This document shows, piece after piece, positions 1 through 7,883 of a stretch of 64,000 nt of DNA. The DNA is from Rhizobium etli_C. GTDB lineage: Bacteria; Pseudomonadota; Alphaproteobacteria; Rhizobiales; Rhizobiaceae. The stretch lies in assembly GCF_014198605.1 (NCBI RefSeq), contig NZ_JACIHU010000005.1, one strand, 5' to 3'. The notes under the pieces are model-generated. The model saw only the letters and a program-made list of their open reading frames with translations, made no database searches and was not told the DNA's origin. The translations under genes were made by a program, and so were the position numbers. Numbering within the stretch: position 1 is the stretch's first letter; every line of letters starts with the position of its first letter.

Positions 1-801
1 GGAGCCGTTGGCGGCAAAAAGCACGCCGGAGGTGCCAAGCGAGACGAAGGCGGCGCCATCGCTGACGCTTCCCATGCCGCAGGCCGATGCGGCATTGTCG
101 CCCGCGCCGCCGGCAATGACGACATTGCCCGATATGCCCCACTGTGCCGCGAGTTCGGAGCGTAGTCTGCCGGCCGGTGCCGTGCCTTCGACAAGCGTCG
201 GCATCTGCTCCTCGGAAAGGTGAGTGGCGGCGAGCAGATCGGACGACCAGGCCCGCTTGCCGGTGTCGAGCCAGGAGGTGCCGGCCGAATCCGACATTTC
301 GGAAATATATTCGCCGGTCAGCCACAGACGCAGATAGTCCTTCGGCAGCAGCACCTTGGCGACCTTCGCGAAAATGTCCGGCTCATGCTTCCTGACCCAG
401 GCGAGCTTCGGCGCCGTGAAGCCGGGGAAAACGATATTGCCGGTCAGTGCGCGGAAGCGCGGATCGGCGTCGAGGGCCGCGGCCTCGACATGACTGCGCG
501 TGTCGTTCCAGAGGATGCAGGGGCGCAGCAGCTTGTCGGCGGCGTCGATCAGCGTCGCGCCGTGCATCTGGCCGGAAAGGCCGATACCCCTCACCGCGGC
601 AAGCTCTTTCGGGTGTTTCGCCTTGAGACCGGCGACGGCCTCTTGCGTGGCGCGCACCCAATGGGCCGGCTCCTGCTCCGACCAGCCGGAATGCGGACGC
701 GAAACGTCGAGCGAACCATTGGCCGAGCCGACGATCGTCTGATCGCCGTCGATCAGCATCGCCTTGACGCCGGAGGTTCCGAGATCGAGACCGAGATACA
801 T
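1..801 (-). CDS. xylB: Xylulokinase, N-terminal part (runs off the window)
   Basis: FGGY-family sugar kinase that phosphorylates D-xylulose to xylulose 5-phosphate in the cytoplasm. The reading frame starts at ATG 801 with MYLGLDLGTSGVKAMLIDG, the phosphate-binding start of xylulokinases, and is open to the window edge (267 codons of a protein usually about 480). Near the edge it holds GGAGDNAASACGMG and VSLGTSGVLF, both typical of XylB. It lies 18 bp downstream of a LacI-type regulator gene on the same strand, so the two are probably cotranscribed, and xylA may follow outside the window. Substrate is inferred from family motifs. Confidence 0.9.
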   Translation of the reverse strand, partial: MYLGLDLGTSGVKAMLIDGDQTIVGSANGSLDVSRPHSGWSEQEPAHWVRATQEAVAGLKAKHPKELAAVRGIGLSGQMHGATLIDAADKLLRPCILWNDTRSHVEAAALDADPRFRALTGNIVFPGFTAPKLAWVRKHEPDIFAKVAKVLLPKDYLRLWLTGEYISEMSDSAGTSWLDTGKRAWSSDLLAATHLSEEQMPTLVEGTAPAGRLRSELAAQWGISGNVVIAGGAGDNAASACGMGSVSDGAAFVSLGTSGVLFAANGS

Positions 802-819
802 GGGGTTGCTCCTTTGCCG

Positions 820-1845
820 TTACGGCAGATTGTCTTTCAGGAATATGTCGAGACGGATGCGCTCCTGCGCGTCGATGACTGGGAGCCCGTCCGCCTTGGC
901 TTTCAGCACGCGGATCGCGCTGCGCACTTCGTGGCCGGCGTCCTGATTGAGGATCGCATCGATCGTATTGTCGATCAGCGCCGCCCGCGTATAGGTGGTC
1001 AGTTCATGGGCGATGACGGTCAGCGTCCGGTCGACGGCCTTTTCCTTCAGCGCCCGGATGAGGCCGCGATTGCCGGCGCCGAGGCTGTAGACGCCGACAA
1101 TACCGGCATTCCTGGCAAGCGCGCCGGCGACGAGCATATGGGCGATCTCCGGATCGTCACGGCCTTCGAGCACCGGCAGGATCGACAGATCGGGAAACTC
1201 CTCGGCCATGACTGCGGTGAAGCCCTCCAGCCGCTCGCGATGGTCGCGCACCAGCATGGACCCGGCGAGCACCGCGATCTCGCCCTTTCGCGGCCCGAGA
1301 AAGCGGCCGAGCAGACGTGCGGCCGTGCGGCCGGCCGCGATATTGTCGACGCCGGCATAATGGTGGCGCAGCGAGCCCGTCAGGTCGGACACCAGCGTGA
1401 CGATGGGAAAGCCCGCATGCACCAGCCGGTCGACGATGGCGCGCACCTCAGGTGCATCGGTGGCGACCATGGCAACGCCGCAAGGCTTTTCCTGAGAGAG
1501 CTCTTCGAGCACAGCGACGAGAGCGGCCGGATCGAAGGCCGACACCTCGACGGTGCGAATATCGGTGCGCTCGGCAGCCGAACGGAGGATCGCTTGCCTG
1601 ATTTCCCCATTAAGCCCGTGCATGAAGGAATTGTCACTGGCCGGCAGGATGAACACCAGCGGATAGGTGCGGCCCTTGGCGAGATTGGCCGCAGCCACGT
1701 CCCTGATATAACCGAGCTCGCGGATCGCGGTCTCGACCTTTTCGCGGGTGACATGGCGCACACCCGGACGCCGGTTGAGAACCCGGTCGACAGTCGCAAG
1801 ACTGACCCCGGCAGCGGCAGCGATATCGTGAACTGTTGGCCTCAT
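820..1845 (-). CDS. LacI-family transcriptional regulator of the xylB operon
   Basis: Repressor with an N-terminal LacI helix-turn-helix (VHDIAAAAGVSLATVDRVLN) and a periplasmic-binding-protein-like effector domain, about 341 residues, the usual family length. Two adjacent ATGs (1848 and 1845) follow AGGAGG; 1845 has the better spacing. It is the first gene before xylB, which suggests control of xylose or xylulose use. A near-perfect palindrome lies 31 bp upstream (1876-1897), consistent with autoregulation. The ligand is not known. A longer in-frame extension upstream to 2007 has no ribosome site and would overlap the palindrome, so I rejected it. Confidence 0.85.
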   Translation of the reverse strand: MRPTVHDIAAAAGVSLATVDRVLNRRPGVRHVTREKVETAIRELGYIRDVAAANLAKGRTYPLVFILPASDNSFMHGLNGEIRQAILRSAAERTDIRTVEVSAFDPAALVAVLEELSQEKPCGVAMVATDAPEVRAIVDRLVHAGFPIVTLVSDLTGSLRHHYAGVDNIAAGRTAARLLGRFLGPRKGEIAVLAGSMLVRDHRERLEGFTAVMAEEFPDLSILPVLEGRDDPEIAHMLVAGALARNAGIVGVYSLGAGNRGLIRALKEKAVDRTLTVIAHELTTYTRAALIDNTIDAILNQDAGHEVRSAIRVLKAKADGLPVIDAQERIRLDIFLKDNLP

Positions 1846-1875
1846 CATTCCTCCTGATGAGACCATTAACGCCAA

Positions 1876-1897
1876 TTTTGATGTACGTAAATCAAAA
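1876..1897. promoter_or_regulatory. Palindromic operator candidate upstream of the LacI gene
   Basis: TTTTGAT-N8-ATCAAAA; across the full 22 bp only the pair at positions 8 and 15 breaks two-fold symmetry. It sits just upstream of the LacI start. LacI-family operators are even-length near-palindromes, so autorepression of the regulator-xylB transcript is the likely role. Confidence 0.6.
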
Positions 1898-2003
1898 AAT
1901 CGAACGGGGTGACTCGCGCATCGCGTTTCCCCAATCGCCGCCGGCCTGGAGCCGGTCAGCAGGTCGATGATTGGCTGATCGCATAGAGGCTGGAAAACTG
2001 CAA

Positions 2004-2033
2004 ACAAAAAGGCCCTCCGGAGAGGACCTTTTC
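2004..2033 (-). terminator. Intrinsic terminator of emrAB
   Basis: On the minus strand, a GAAAAGGTCCTC arm pairs with GAGGGCCTTTTT around a four-base loop and leads into a T-rich stretch. It lies 21 bp after the emrB stop. Confidence 0.75.
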
Positions 2034-2053
2034 ATGGGGCGGCAGGCCGGAGG

Positions 2054-3652
2054 TCAGTGGCCGCCACCGCCTCCCCCGCCTTGCGGCGCGGGTTTCTGGA
2101 TCATCGCGACTCCAAGGATCATCGCGACAAAAAGCGCGGTCAGGATCAGGAAGACATCGCTGAAAGACAGGATGACCGCCTGTTTGGTGGCAAGCCCGAC
2201 CATCTGCTTGATCGCGACCGAGGCGCCGTCCATGCCGTAGCTGTTGAAATTGGCGGCCATGTTGTTCATCTGGTCGATCGCCGCCGGATTGCCCCAGTCG
2301 ATATTTTCCCGCAGCCGCTCGTAATGCACGTCCTGCCGGTTGGTGAGCACGGTATTGATGACGGCAAGGCCGACGGCGCCGCCGAGGTTTCTGGTCAGGT
2401 TGAACAGGCCGGACGCGCCGCGAATGCGCGAAGGCGGCATCGTGCCGAGGGCGATATTGTTGATCGGCACCATGCACATCATCAGCCCGAAGCCGCGCAG
2501 GATCTGCGGGATGAAGAGCTCGTAGAAGTCCCAGTCCGCTGTCAGATGGATCATGATGTAGGTGCCGGCGGCGAAGCTGACGAAGCCGATCACCATCATC
2601 AGGCGCAGGTCCATCTTGGTCGACAGCCGGCCGGCGATCGGCGCGGTGACGAACATCGCAAGGCCGGAGACGAACATCGTCTCGCCGATCATCAGCGAGT
2701 CATAGCCGCGGATGCGGCCGAGATAGACGGGATAGATATAAGTGAGGCCATAGAGGCCGATACCCATGACGAAGGAGAACACCGAGCCGAAGGAGAAATT
2801 CCGGTTGGCAAAGGCCTTGAGGTCGACGACGGGGAAATCCACCGTGAAGGCGCGATAGAAGAAGACGATGGCCGCAGCTCCGGAGGCGACGGCGGCAATC
2901 GCGATGGAACTGTCGTTGAACCAGTCGTTGGAATTGCCCTCTTCGAGCACGTATTCCAGCGCCCCGAGGAACACGCCCATCGAGACCAGTCCCCACCAGT
3001 CGAACTTTTTGAACAGCGACAGTTCCGGCTTGTCGAAATCGATGAAGTTCCAGGTGACGATGGTGACGATGATGCCGGGAATGATGTTGACCAGGAACAG
3101 CCAATGCCAGGAGAAGGCGTGGCTGAGATAGCCGCCGACCGTCGGGCCGATCGTCGGTGCGAGCGTCGCGATCAGGCCGATGATCGGCGAGACGATGCTG
3201 CGCTTCGACGGCGGGAAGATCGTGAAGGCAGCCGCGAAGACGGATGGGATCATGCCACCGCCGATGAAGCCCTGAATGGCGCGGTAGACGATCATCTGGT
3301 CGATATTCGTCGCCGTTGCCGCCAGCGCGCTCGCCATGGTGAAACCTGCCGCCGAGATCGCGAAGAGATAGCGCGTGGAGATGATGCGCGCCAGCGTGCC
3401 CGACAGCGGGATCATGATCACTTCAGCGATCAGATAGGCCGTCTGCACCCAGCCGATCTCGTCCGAGCCGGCCGAAAGGCCGGCCTGGATTTCCGCAAGC
3501 GAGGCCGAGACGATCTGGATGTCGAGGATCGACATGAACATGCCGACCACCATCGCGAAGAAGGCGATGAGCTTCTTCGGATCCATGCGATCCTCAGCAT
3601 AGGCAGGTAACGCCGGAATCGTCCCCGCTGTTGCTGTCGCGCTTCCGGCCAT
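2054..3652 (-). CDS. emrB: EmrB/QacA-type multidrug efflux permease (MFS, DHA2)
   Basis: Drug/proton antiporter of the inner membrane with about 14 predicted membrane segments. Family signatures include DIQIVSASLAEIQ in helix 1 and GFIGGGMIPSVFAA. Length 532 residues fits the DHA2 family (about 510-530). The N-terminal 22 residues and the Gly/His-rich C-terminus (six consecutive Gly, then His) are extra. Start ATG 3652 follows GGAGGTGG. It is second in an operon with the emrA-like adaptor gene, 27 bp apart, under a divergent TetR regulator. The R. etli rmrAB and S. meliloti emrAB systems, which respond to plant flavonoids, are the closest known counterparts; that equivalence is inferred. Confidence 0.9.
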   Translation of the reverse strand: MAGSATATAGTIPALPAYAEDRMDPKKLIAFFAMVVGMFMSILDIQIVSASLAEIQAGLSAGSDEIGWVQTAYLIAEVIMIPLSGTLARIISTRYLFAISAAGFTMASALAATATNIDQMIVYRAIQGFIGGGMIPSVFAAAFTIFPPSKRSIVSPIIGLIATLAPTIGPTVGGYLSHAFSWHWLFLVNIIPGIIVTIVTWNFIDFDKPELSLFKKFDWWGLVSMGVFLGALEYVLEEGNSNDWFNDSSIAIAAVASGAAAIVFFYRAFTVDFPVVDLKAFANRNFSFGSVFSFVMGIGLYGLTYIYPVYLGRIRGYDSLMIGETMFVSGLAMFVTAPIAGRLSTKMDLRLMMVIGFVSFAAGTYIMIHLTADWDFYELFIPQILRGFGLMMCMVPINNIALGTMPPSRIRGASGLFNLTRNLGGAVGLAVINTVLTNRQDVHYERLRENIDWGNPAAIDQMNNMAANFNSYGMDGASVAIKQMVGLATKQAVILSFSDVFLILTALFVAMILGVAMIQKPAPQGGGGGGGH

Positions 3653-3679
3653 CGGACCACCTCCGCCTTGTCTAAAGGC

Positions 3680-4894
3680 TTATTTGCTCGGCGCCGTGCG
3701 GGTATCGACGTCGACGACGACGCTGAGGCCCGCGCGCAGACGCCCGCTGTCGAGCGCCTCCTGCGGCAGCGCGATGCGCACCGGCACGCGCTGGATCACC
3801 TTGGTGAAGTTGCCCGTCGCATTTTCCGGCGGCAGCAGCGAGAAGACCGAGCCGGACGCCGGCGAGATCGATTCAACGGTGCCGACGATCGGATGGTCGT
3901 CATAGGCATCGACATGGACGTTGACCTTCGAGCCGGCAACGAGATGCTGGATCTGCGTTTCCTTGAAGTTGGCGTCGATATAGAGCTCACGAACCGGAAC
4001 CAGCGCCATCAGCCGCTGGCCGGGCGAGACGAGATCGCCTTCCTGGACCGAGCGATTGCCGACAATGCCGTCGTAAGGCGCCTTGAGCACGGTGAAAGAG
4101 AGATCGCGGGCGGCCTTGTCGCGCGAGATTTCCAGCGCCCGGACCGAACCCTCGGCTTCCTTGCGCTGGGCCTGAAGAATGGTGATATTGGCTTGCGCAG
4201 CGGTGATGTTGGCGTCGCCGCCGGCAAGATTGGCCTTGGCTTGGTCGAGCGCGATATTGGCGTTGTCGAGATCGGCAGCCGTGCCGACCGACTTCGCCTG
4301 GAGCTCGCTCTGGCGTTTCTGGGTGATTTCGGCACCACGAACGGCCGCTTCGAGTGCCACCTTCTGCGCCCGCGCCTGCGCAAGGCTTGCATTGGCGCCT
4401 TCGATCTGCGCGTCGATACGCTGCAGCGAAAGCTGTTCGGTGGCGATCTGGGCCTGCGCCTGATCGAGGGCGTTCTGATAGTCGCCGTTATCAAGCGTGG
4501 CAAGCACGTCGCCCGCTTTGACTTCCTGGTTGGCGACCACATTCACCTTCGCGACGTAGCCCGTGACCTTTGGCGAAATCGTTGCGATATCGCCCTCGAT
4601 ATAGGCGTCGTCGGTCGACACCATGAAGCGGCCGTTCGTCCACCATTCGTAACCATACCAGCCGCCGCCCGCCAGAAGAGCGAGCACGACGATCGGCAGC
4701 ACCGGACTACGGCGCTTCTTCGCAGCCGCGGGTGCTGCGACCGAACCGGGCGCCGGCTGCGCGGGGACGGACGGCTTTTCCAGGGCTTCCGCCGTCGGAG
4801 CCTCCACAACAGTCGCGACCTCGGCCTTGACCTCTTCGGCTTCGGCCTTTTCGCTGACGATACGCGCGACGTTGCTTTTCTGGTTGCTCGACAT
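3680..4894 (-). CDS. emrA: EmrA-type membrane fusion protein (HlyD family)
   Basis: Periplasmic adaptor that links the EmrB permease to an outer-membrane channel. After a Pro/Ala-rich cytoplasmic stretch (residues about 10-65) there is one membrane anchor (SPVLPIVVLALLAGGGWYGY), then split biotinyl-lipoyl motifs (GYVAKVNVVANQEVKAGD and LKAPYDGIVGNRSVQEGD) around an alpha-helical hairpin, then a beta-barrel domain. About 404 residues from ATG 4894; an in-frame GTG two codons earlier is possible. First gene of the emrAB operon, transcribed away from the TetR gene at 5047. Confidence 0.9.
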   Translation of the reverse strand: MSSNQKSNVARIVSEKAEAEEVKAEVATVVEAPTAEALEKPSVPAQPAPGSVAAPAAAKKRRSPVLPIVVLALLAGGGWYGYEWWTNGRFMVSTDDAYIEGDIATISPKVTGYVAKVNVVANQEVKAGDVLATLDNGDYQNALDQAQAQIATEQLSLQRIDAQIEGANASLAQARAQKVALEAAVRGAEITQKRQSELQAKSVGTAADLDNANIALDQAKANLAGGDANITAAQANITILQAQRKEAEGSVRALEISRDKAARDLSFTVLKAPYDGIVGNRSVQEGDLVSPGQRLMALVPVRELYIDANFKETQIQHLVAGSKVNVHVDAYDDHPIVGTVESISPASGSVFSLLPPENATGNFTKVIQRVPVRIALPQEALDSGRLRAGLSVVVDVDTRTAPSK

Positions 4895-4926
4895 GGCCAC
4901 TTAACCGATCTTGGAGTAATTGATCG

Positions 4927-4948
4927 AACTGAACGGTTCGGTTCAGTT
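4927..4948. promoter_or_regulatory. TetR operator candidate 1 in the emrA-emrR intergenic region
   Basis: AACTGAAC-GGTTCG-GTTCAGTT, an inverted repeat with perfect 8-bp arms. It lies 33 bp upstream of emrA and about 100 bp upstream of the divergent TetR gene and shares the CGGTTCG core with a second site at 4986. Confidence 0.7.
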
Positions 4949-4985
4949 GACATAAACCTGTTTTACCGTCATATCAAGATGCATA

Positions 4986-4999
4986 GAACCAATCGGTTC
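4986..4999. promoter_or_regulatory. TetR operator candidate 2 in the emrA-emrR intergenic region
   Basis: GAACC-AATC-GGTTC, an inverted repeat with 5-bp arms, 48 bp upstream of the TetR gene. It repeats the GAACC/CGGTTCG elements of the first palindrome, so one protein could bind both and control both directions. Confidence 0.6.
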
Positions 5000-5046
5000 G
5001 ATTTCTTTAAATCAAAGGGCGAAACCGTAAACACGGTTAAGGAGAC

Positions 5047-5727
5047 ATGACGCTGAAACCCGAGAATGCCACCGTATTCAGCCCTCCTCCTGCTGGAGGC
5101 CGATTTGCCGCGGGCGAAGATCCGGCCAAGCGCCAGCAGATCCTCGACGGCGCCAAGCGTGTCTTCATGAAAATGGGTTTCGATGCGGCCAGCATGAACG
5201 ATGTGACGCGTGAGGCCGGTGTTTCGAAGGGGACGCTCTACGTCTACTTCACCAACAAGGAAGAGCTGTTTTCGGCGATGGTCGAAACCGAGCGTGCCGC
5301 CTTCGTGGCTGCCGTGCGCACCGCACTTGCCGAACACGACGACCCCGAATCCGGGCTGTACGAATTCGGGATAAGCTTCGTCACCCATATGACCGACGAA
5401 AAGGTCATCACCGCGATGCGCACCGTTCTCGGCGTTCGAGACCGCATGCCCGCGCTCTGTCAACGCTTCTTCAAGGGCCCGGTCAATCTGCGCACCATAA
5501 TGCGCGATTTTCTCGAACGCCACATCGCCGCGGGCACGCTCGAGATCGATGACATCGATCTGGCTGCCGGCCAGTTTCTCGATCTTGCCAGCGGCAGTTT
5601 CTTCAAGCTGCGCCTGTTCGGCAGCATGGAAGAGCCGCCGACACGCGAGGAAATCGACCGCGTCATCCGCGGCGCGATCAAGGTCTTCATGGCGGCCTAT
5701 GGCGCGCGCCGGCACGACACCGCCTGA
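5047..5727 (+). CDS. emrR: TetR-family repressor of the divergent emrAB operon
   Basis: 226 residues. The N-terminal helix-turn-helix (RQQILDGAKRVFMKMGFDAA, then VTREAGVSKGTLYVYF) is typical of TetR, and the remaining two thirds is an effector-binding helical domain of the AefR/AcrR C-terminal type. ATG 5047 follows AAGGAGAC. A 28-residue N-terminal extension precedes the HTH. It is divergent from emrA with two shared palindromes between them, the layout of known rhizobial EmrR/RmrR repressors. The name is assigned by context. Confidence 0.85.
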   Translation: MTLKPENATVFSPPPAGGRFAAGEDPAKRQQILDGAKRVFMKMGFDAASMNDVTREAGVSKGTLYVYFTNKEELFSAMVETERAAFVAAVRTALAEHDDPESGLYEFGISFVTHMTDEKVITAMRTVLGVRDRMPALCQRFFKGPVNLRTIMRDFLERHIAAGTLEIDDIDLAAGQFLDLASGSFFKLRLFGSMEEPPTREEIDRVIRGAIKVFMAAYGARRHDTA

Positions 5728-5832
5728 TACGCTTCTTGACTGCTCGCTTGCATCGGCCAAAACTCCGCAAGAACGATCAAACCCCGCTTTCGACTTTTCT
5801 CTAAGGAAGAAGCCGCAACCAGGGGAGTGAAA

Positions 5833-6672
5833 ATGAGCGCCATCGCACGGGCGATCTGGTTCATAGAGAGCCATTTCGAAAGCGATATATCGCTGGACGA
5901 GATATCGGAAGCAGCCGGATTGTCGCGCTACCATCTGTCGCGCGTCTTCGGGCTGGTCACCGGCCACTCGATCAGCGGCTATATCAGGGGGCGGCGCCTC
6001 AGCCGCGCCGTACCCGCGTTGGTCAGCGGCTCATCCACCATCCTCGAGGTTGCGCTTTGCGCGGGCTACGGCTCCCACGAAGCTTTCACCCGTGCCTTTC
6101 GCGACCAGTTCGGCATGACGCCGGATGCGGTGCGCAGACAGGGGCACACGCGTAACCTTGTCTTACTGGAGCCGATCAGAATGGACCCCGCCCACCTCAG
6201 CGACCTCGAAGCACCCCGCTTCGAAACCCTGCAGCCAATGCTTCTTGCCGGCCTGGAGGAGATCTACGCCCATGGCGGCGATGCCGCCATCCCTTCACTC
6301 TGGCAGAAGTTCAATGGCCATTTCGGCCATATCTCCGGCCAGAAAGGCAATGTCGCCTACGGCGTCTGCACCCATATCGACGGCGAAGCGGAGAAATTCC
6401 GCTACATGGCCGCCGTGGAGATTTCCGATACCGGCGATCTGCCCGCCGATTTTGCGACGCTCAAGCTTCCCGGCCAGCGCTACGTCGTCTTCACCCATCG
6501 CGGCCATGTCTCCGGCATTTCTCTCACAATCAACCGGATTTTCGGCGCGTGGTGGCCGTCCTCGGGTCTGGAGCACGGCGAGACGCCGGACATGTTCGAA
6601 CGCTACGACGAGCGCTTCGACCCCTATACCGGCATGGGCGTCACCGAAATCTGGTTGCCGATCAGAGCATGA
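5833..6672 (+). CDS. AraC-family regulator with GyrI-like effector domain (Rob type)
   Basis: About 279 residues. Two AraC helix-turn-helix units occupy residues 1-100 (LDEISEAAGLSRYHLSRVFG and ILEVALCAGYGSHEAFTRAF). Residues about 120-279 form a GyrI/AraC effector-binding domain, which in this family binds small hydrophobic or cationic compounds. The DNA-binding-first order is that of E. coli Rob. ATG 5833 follows AGGGGA with good spacing; the upstream GTG at 5827 is less likely. The TGA stop lies inside a palindromic repeat starting at 6664, so the repeat supplies the end of the gene. No target is evident; the closest efflux genes are emrAB. Confidence 0.85.
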   Translation: MSAIARAIWFIESHFESDISLDEISEAAGLSRYHLSRVFGLVTGHSISGYIRGRRLSRAVPALVSGSSTILEVALCAGYGSHEAFTRAFRDQFGMTPDAVRRQGHTRNLVLLEPIRMDPAHLSDLEAPRFETLQPMLLAGLEEIYAHGGDAAIPSLWQKFNGHFGHISGQKGNVAYGVCTHIDGEAEKFRYMAAVEISDTGDLPADFATLKLPGQRYVVFTHRGHVSGISLTINRIFGAWWPSSGLEHGETPDMFERYDERFDPYTGMGVTEIWLPIRA

Positions 6673-6774
6673 TGCCGAAAAGTGCGAGCGGTTTTCGGAC
6701 GACATCATGCTCTAACTCTTTAATTTGGAACAGGATTCAAATTTAAGGCCGACCGGCCCTAAATCATCCTGTTC
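6664..6774. repeat. Rhizobial intergenic mosaic-type palindromic repeat
   Basis: Three consecutive palindromic modules: AGAGCATGATG (6664) pairing with CATCATGCTCT (6703-6713) around an inner CCGAAAA/TTTTCGG pair; GAACAGGAT (6728) pairing with ATCCTGTTC (6766); and an inner TTTA-GGCCG-CGGCC-TAAA. The design matches RIME-like elements scattered in Rhizobium genomes. A diverged copy of the first module is at 61432. Confidence 0.75.
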
Positions 6775-6799
6775 TAAGGAATAAAAGTCACATCGATTT

Positions 6800-6890
6800 C
6801 GTATATCCCCTTGCGGCGCTTGCGCGGCAAGCCGCCGACACTACATTGCGGGGCGTCATCGTTCATGTGACGCAAAGGGGATATACGCTG
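6800..6890 (+). promoter_or_regulatory. Structured terC leader, candidate riboswitch that hides the ribosome site
   Basis: The leader can fold into a three-way junction. P1 pairs 6800-6812 with 6875-6887 (13 bp, CGTATATCCCCTT with AAGGGGATATACG). P2 is 6814-6837 (GCTTGC/GCAAGC plus four more pairs across a bulge). P3 is 6853-6873 (GCGTCA/TGACGC, nine-base loop). The Shine-Dalgarno AAAGGGG (6874-6880) is in the 3' strand of P1, so folding would block terC translation. Some TerC-family genes are controlled by Mn2+-sensing yybP-ykoY riboswitches, but I cannot see that family's conserved loops here. Ligand unknown. Confidence 0.6.
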
Positions 6891-7640
6891 ATGCAGGAAA
6901 TTATGACGCTCATTCAGGATCCGGCCGCCTGGGTGGCGCTCATCACGCTGGTGGTGATGGAAGTTGTTCTCGGGATCGACAACCTGATCTTTATTTCCAT
7001 TCTGACCAACAAGCTGCCGCCCGAACACCGGGAAAGAGCCCGCAAGATCGGCATCGGCCTTGCGCTGATCATGCGTCTTGCTCTGCTCGGCACCATCGCT
7101 TGGATCGTGCAGCTGACCGAACCGCTGTTCGAAGCCTTCGGACACGGCTTCTCCTGGAAGGATCTGATCCTGATCGCCGGCGGCCTGTTCCTGGTCTGGA
7201 AGGCCACCAAGGAAATTCACCACAGCGTCGATCCGATCGACCATCAGGAGGATTTCATCGCGACGTCGGCAACGACCGGCTTTGCATCGGCGATCGGCCA
7301 GATCCTGCTGCTCGACCTCGTCTTCTCGGTCGACAGCATCATCACCGCCGTCGGCATGACGCCGCATCTGCCGATCATGGTGATCGCCGTCATCGCCGCC
7401 GTCACCGTGATGCTGGTCGCCGCCACCCCGCTTGCCAACTTCATCGAGCGGAATCCGACGATCGTCATGCTGGCGCTCGCCTTCCTGCTGATGATCGGCA
7501 CGACGCTGATCGCCGAAGGCATGGGTTTCCACGTGCCGAAGGGCTACGTCTATGCCGCCATGGCCTTCTCGGCGCTGGTCGAGGTGCTGAACATGTTCGC
7601 GCGCAACGCCCGCAAGCGCAAACGCGAAGGCGCTCACTGA
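6891..7640 (+). CDS. TerC-family integral membrane protein (candidate Mn2+ exporter)
   Basis: 249 residues with about seven membrane segments. The hallmark acidic membrane motifs are both present: LVVMEVVLGIDNLIFI near residue 30 and LLDLVFSVDSIITAVGM near residue 135. TerC/Alx/YkoY proteins are linked to Mn2+ efflux and to metalation of exported proteins. ATG 6891 follows AAAGGGG and begins MQEIMTLIQD; in-frame codons upstream would lie inside the leader structure. No tellurite-resistance genes are nearby. A GC-rich inverted repeat follows the stop. Metal specificity is inferred from family and leader. Confidence 0.88.
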   Translation: MQEIMTLIQDPAAWVALITLVVMEVVLGIDNLIFISILTNKLPPEHRERARKIGIGLALIMRLALLGTIAWIVQLTEPLFEAFGHGFSWKDLILIAGGLFLVWKATKEIHHSVDPIDHQEDFIATSATTGFASAIGQILLLDLVFSVDSIITAVGMTPHLPIMVIAVIAAVTVMLVAATPLANFIERNPTIVMLALAFLLMIGTTLIAEGMGFHVPKGYVYAAMAFSALVEVLNMFARNARKRKREGAH

Positions 7641-7652
7641 GACTGAAGCAAG

Positions 7653-7676
7653 GGGCGCGTCGCAGCCGGCGCGCCC
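7653..7676 (+). terminator. GC-rich hairpin after terC
   Basis: GGGCGCG-N10-CGCGCCC, 12 bp past the terC stop. There is no T-run, so it may only weakly terminate or protect the 3' end. The rest of 7641-7883 holds a CTTGAC (7716) that resembles a rhizobial -35 for gltX, without a convincing -10. Confidence 0.4.
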
Positions 7677-7883
7677 TGCACCAGCATCGTCAGGCCCTTT
7701 GCAGGCGCGGTTTTTCTTGACGCGCCGGATTGAATATGGCCTAAGGCCAGCCGAACGGACGATCGGCGGATGGTGCGGGCGCATGCCCTTTTTCCGGCCG
7801 GTTTGCCGAAGATATCTGCATCCTTCCGGCCGAACGTCGCTTTCCCGCGAAAACCGTCCGGCATTCATTGACGGGCACACACA

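Noticed and set aside
220..1857. 545-codon plus-strand frame opposite xylB and the LacI gene
   Set aside because: Shadow of two recognisable minus-strand genes; no ribosome site or domain.
2057..3610. 517-codon plus-strand frame opposite emrB
   Set aside because: Asp/Arg/His-rich antisense frame of a clear 14-helix transporter.
4969..5967. 332-codon minus-strand frame opposite the emrAB TetR gene
   Set aside because: Antisense shadow; it also spans both the operator region and the TetR gene.
6780..6895. Assignment of the terC leader to the yybP-ykoY riboswitch family
   Set aside because: The fold and gene context fit, but the conserved internal loop sequences I know for that family are not apparent; left as an unassigned candidate.
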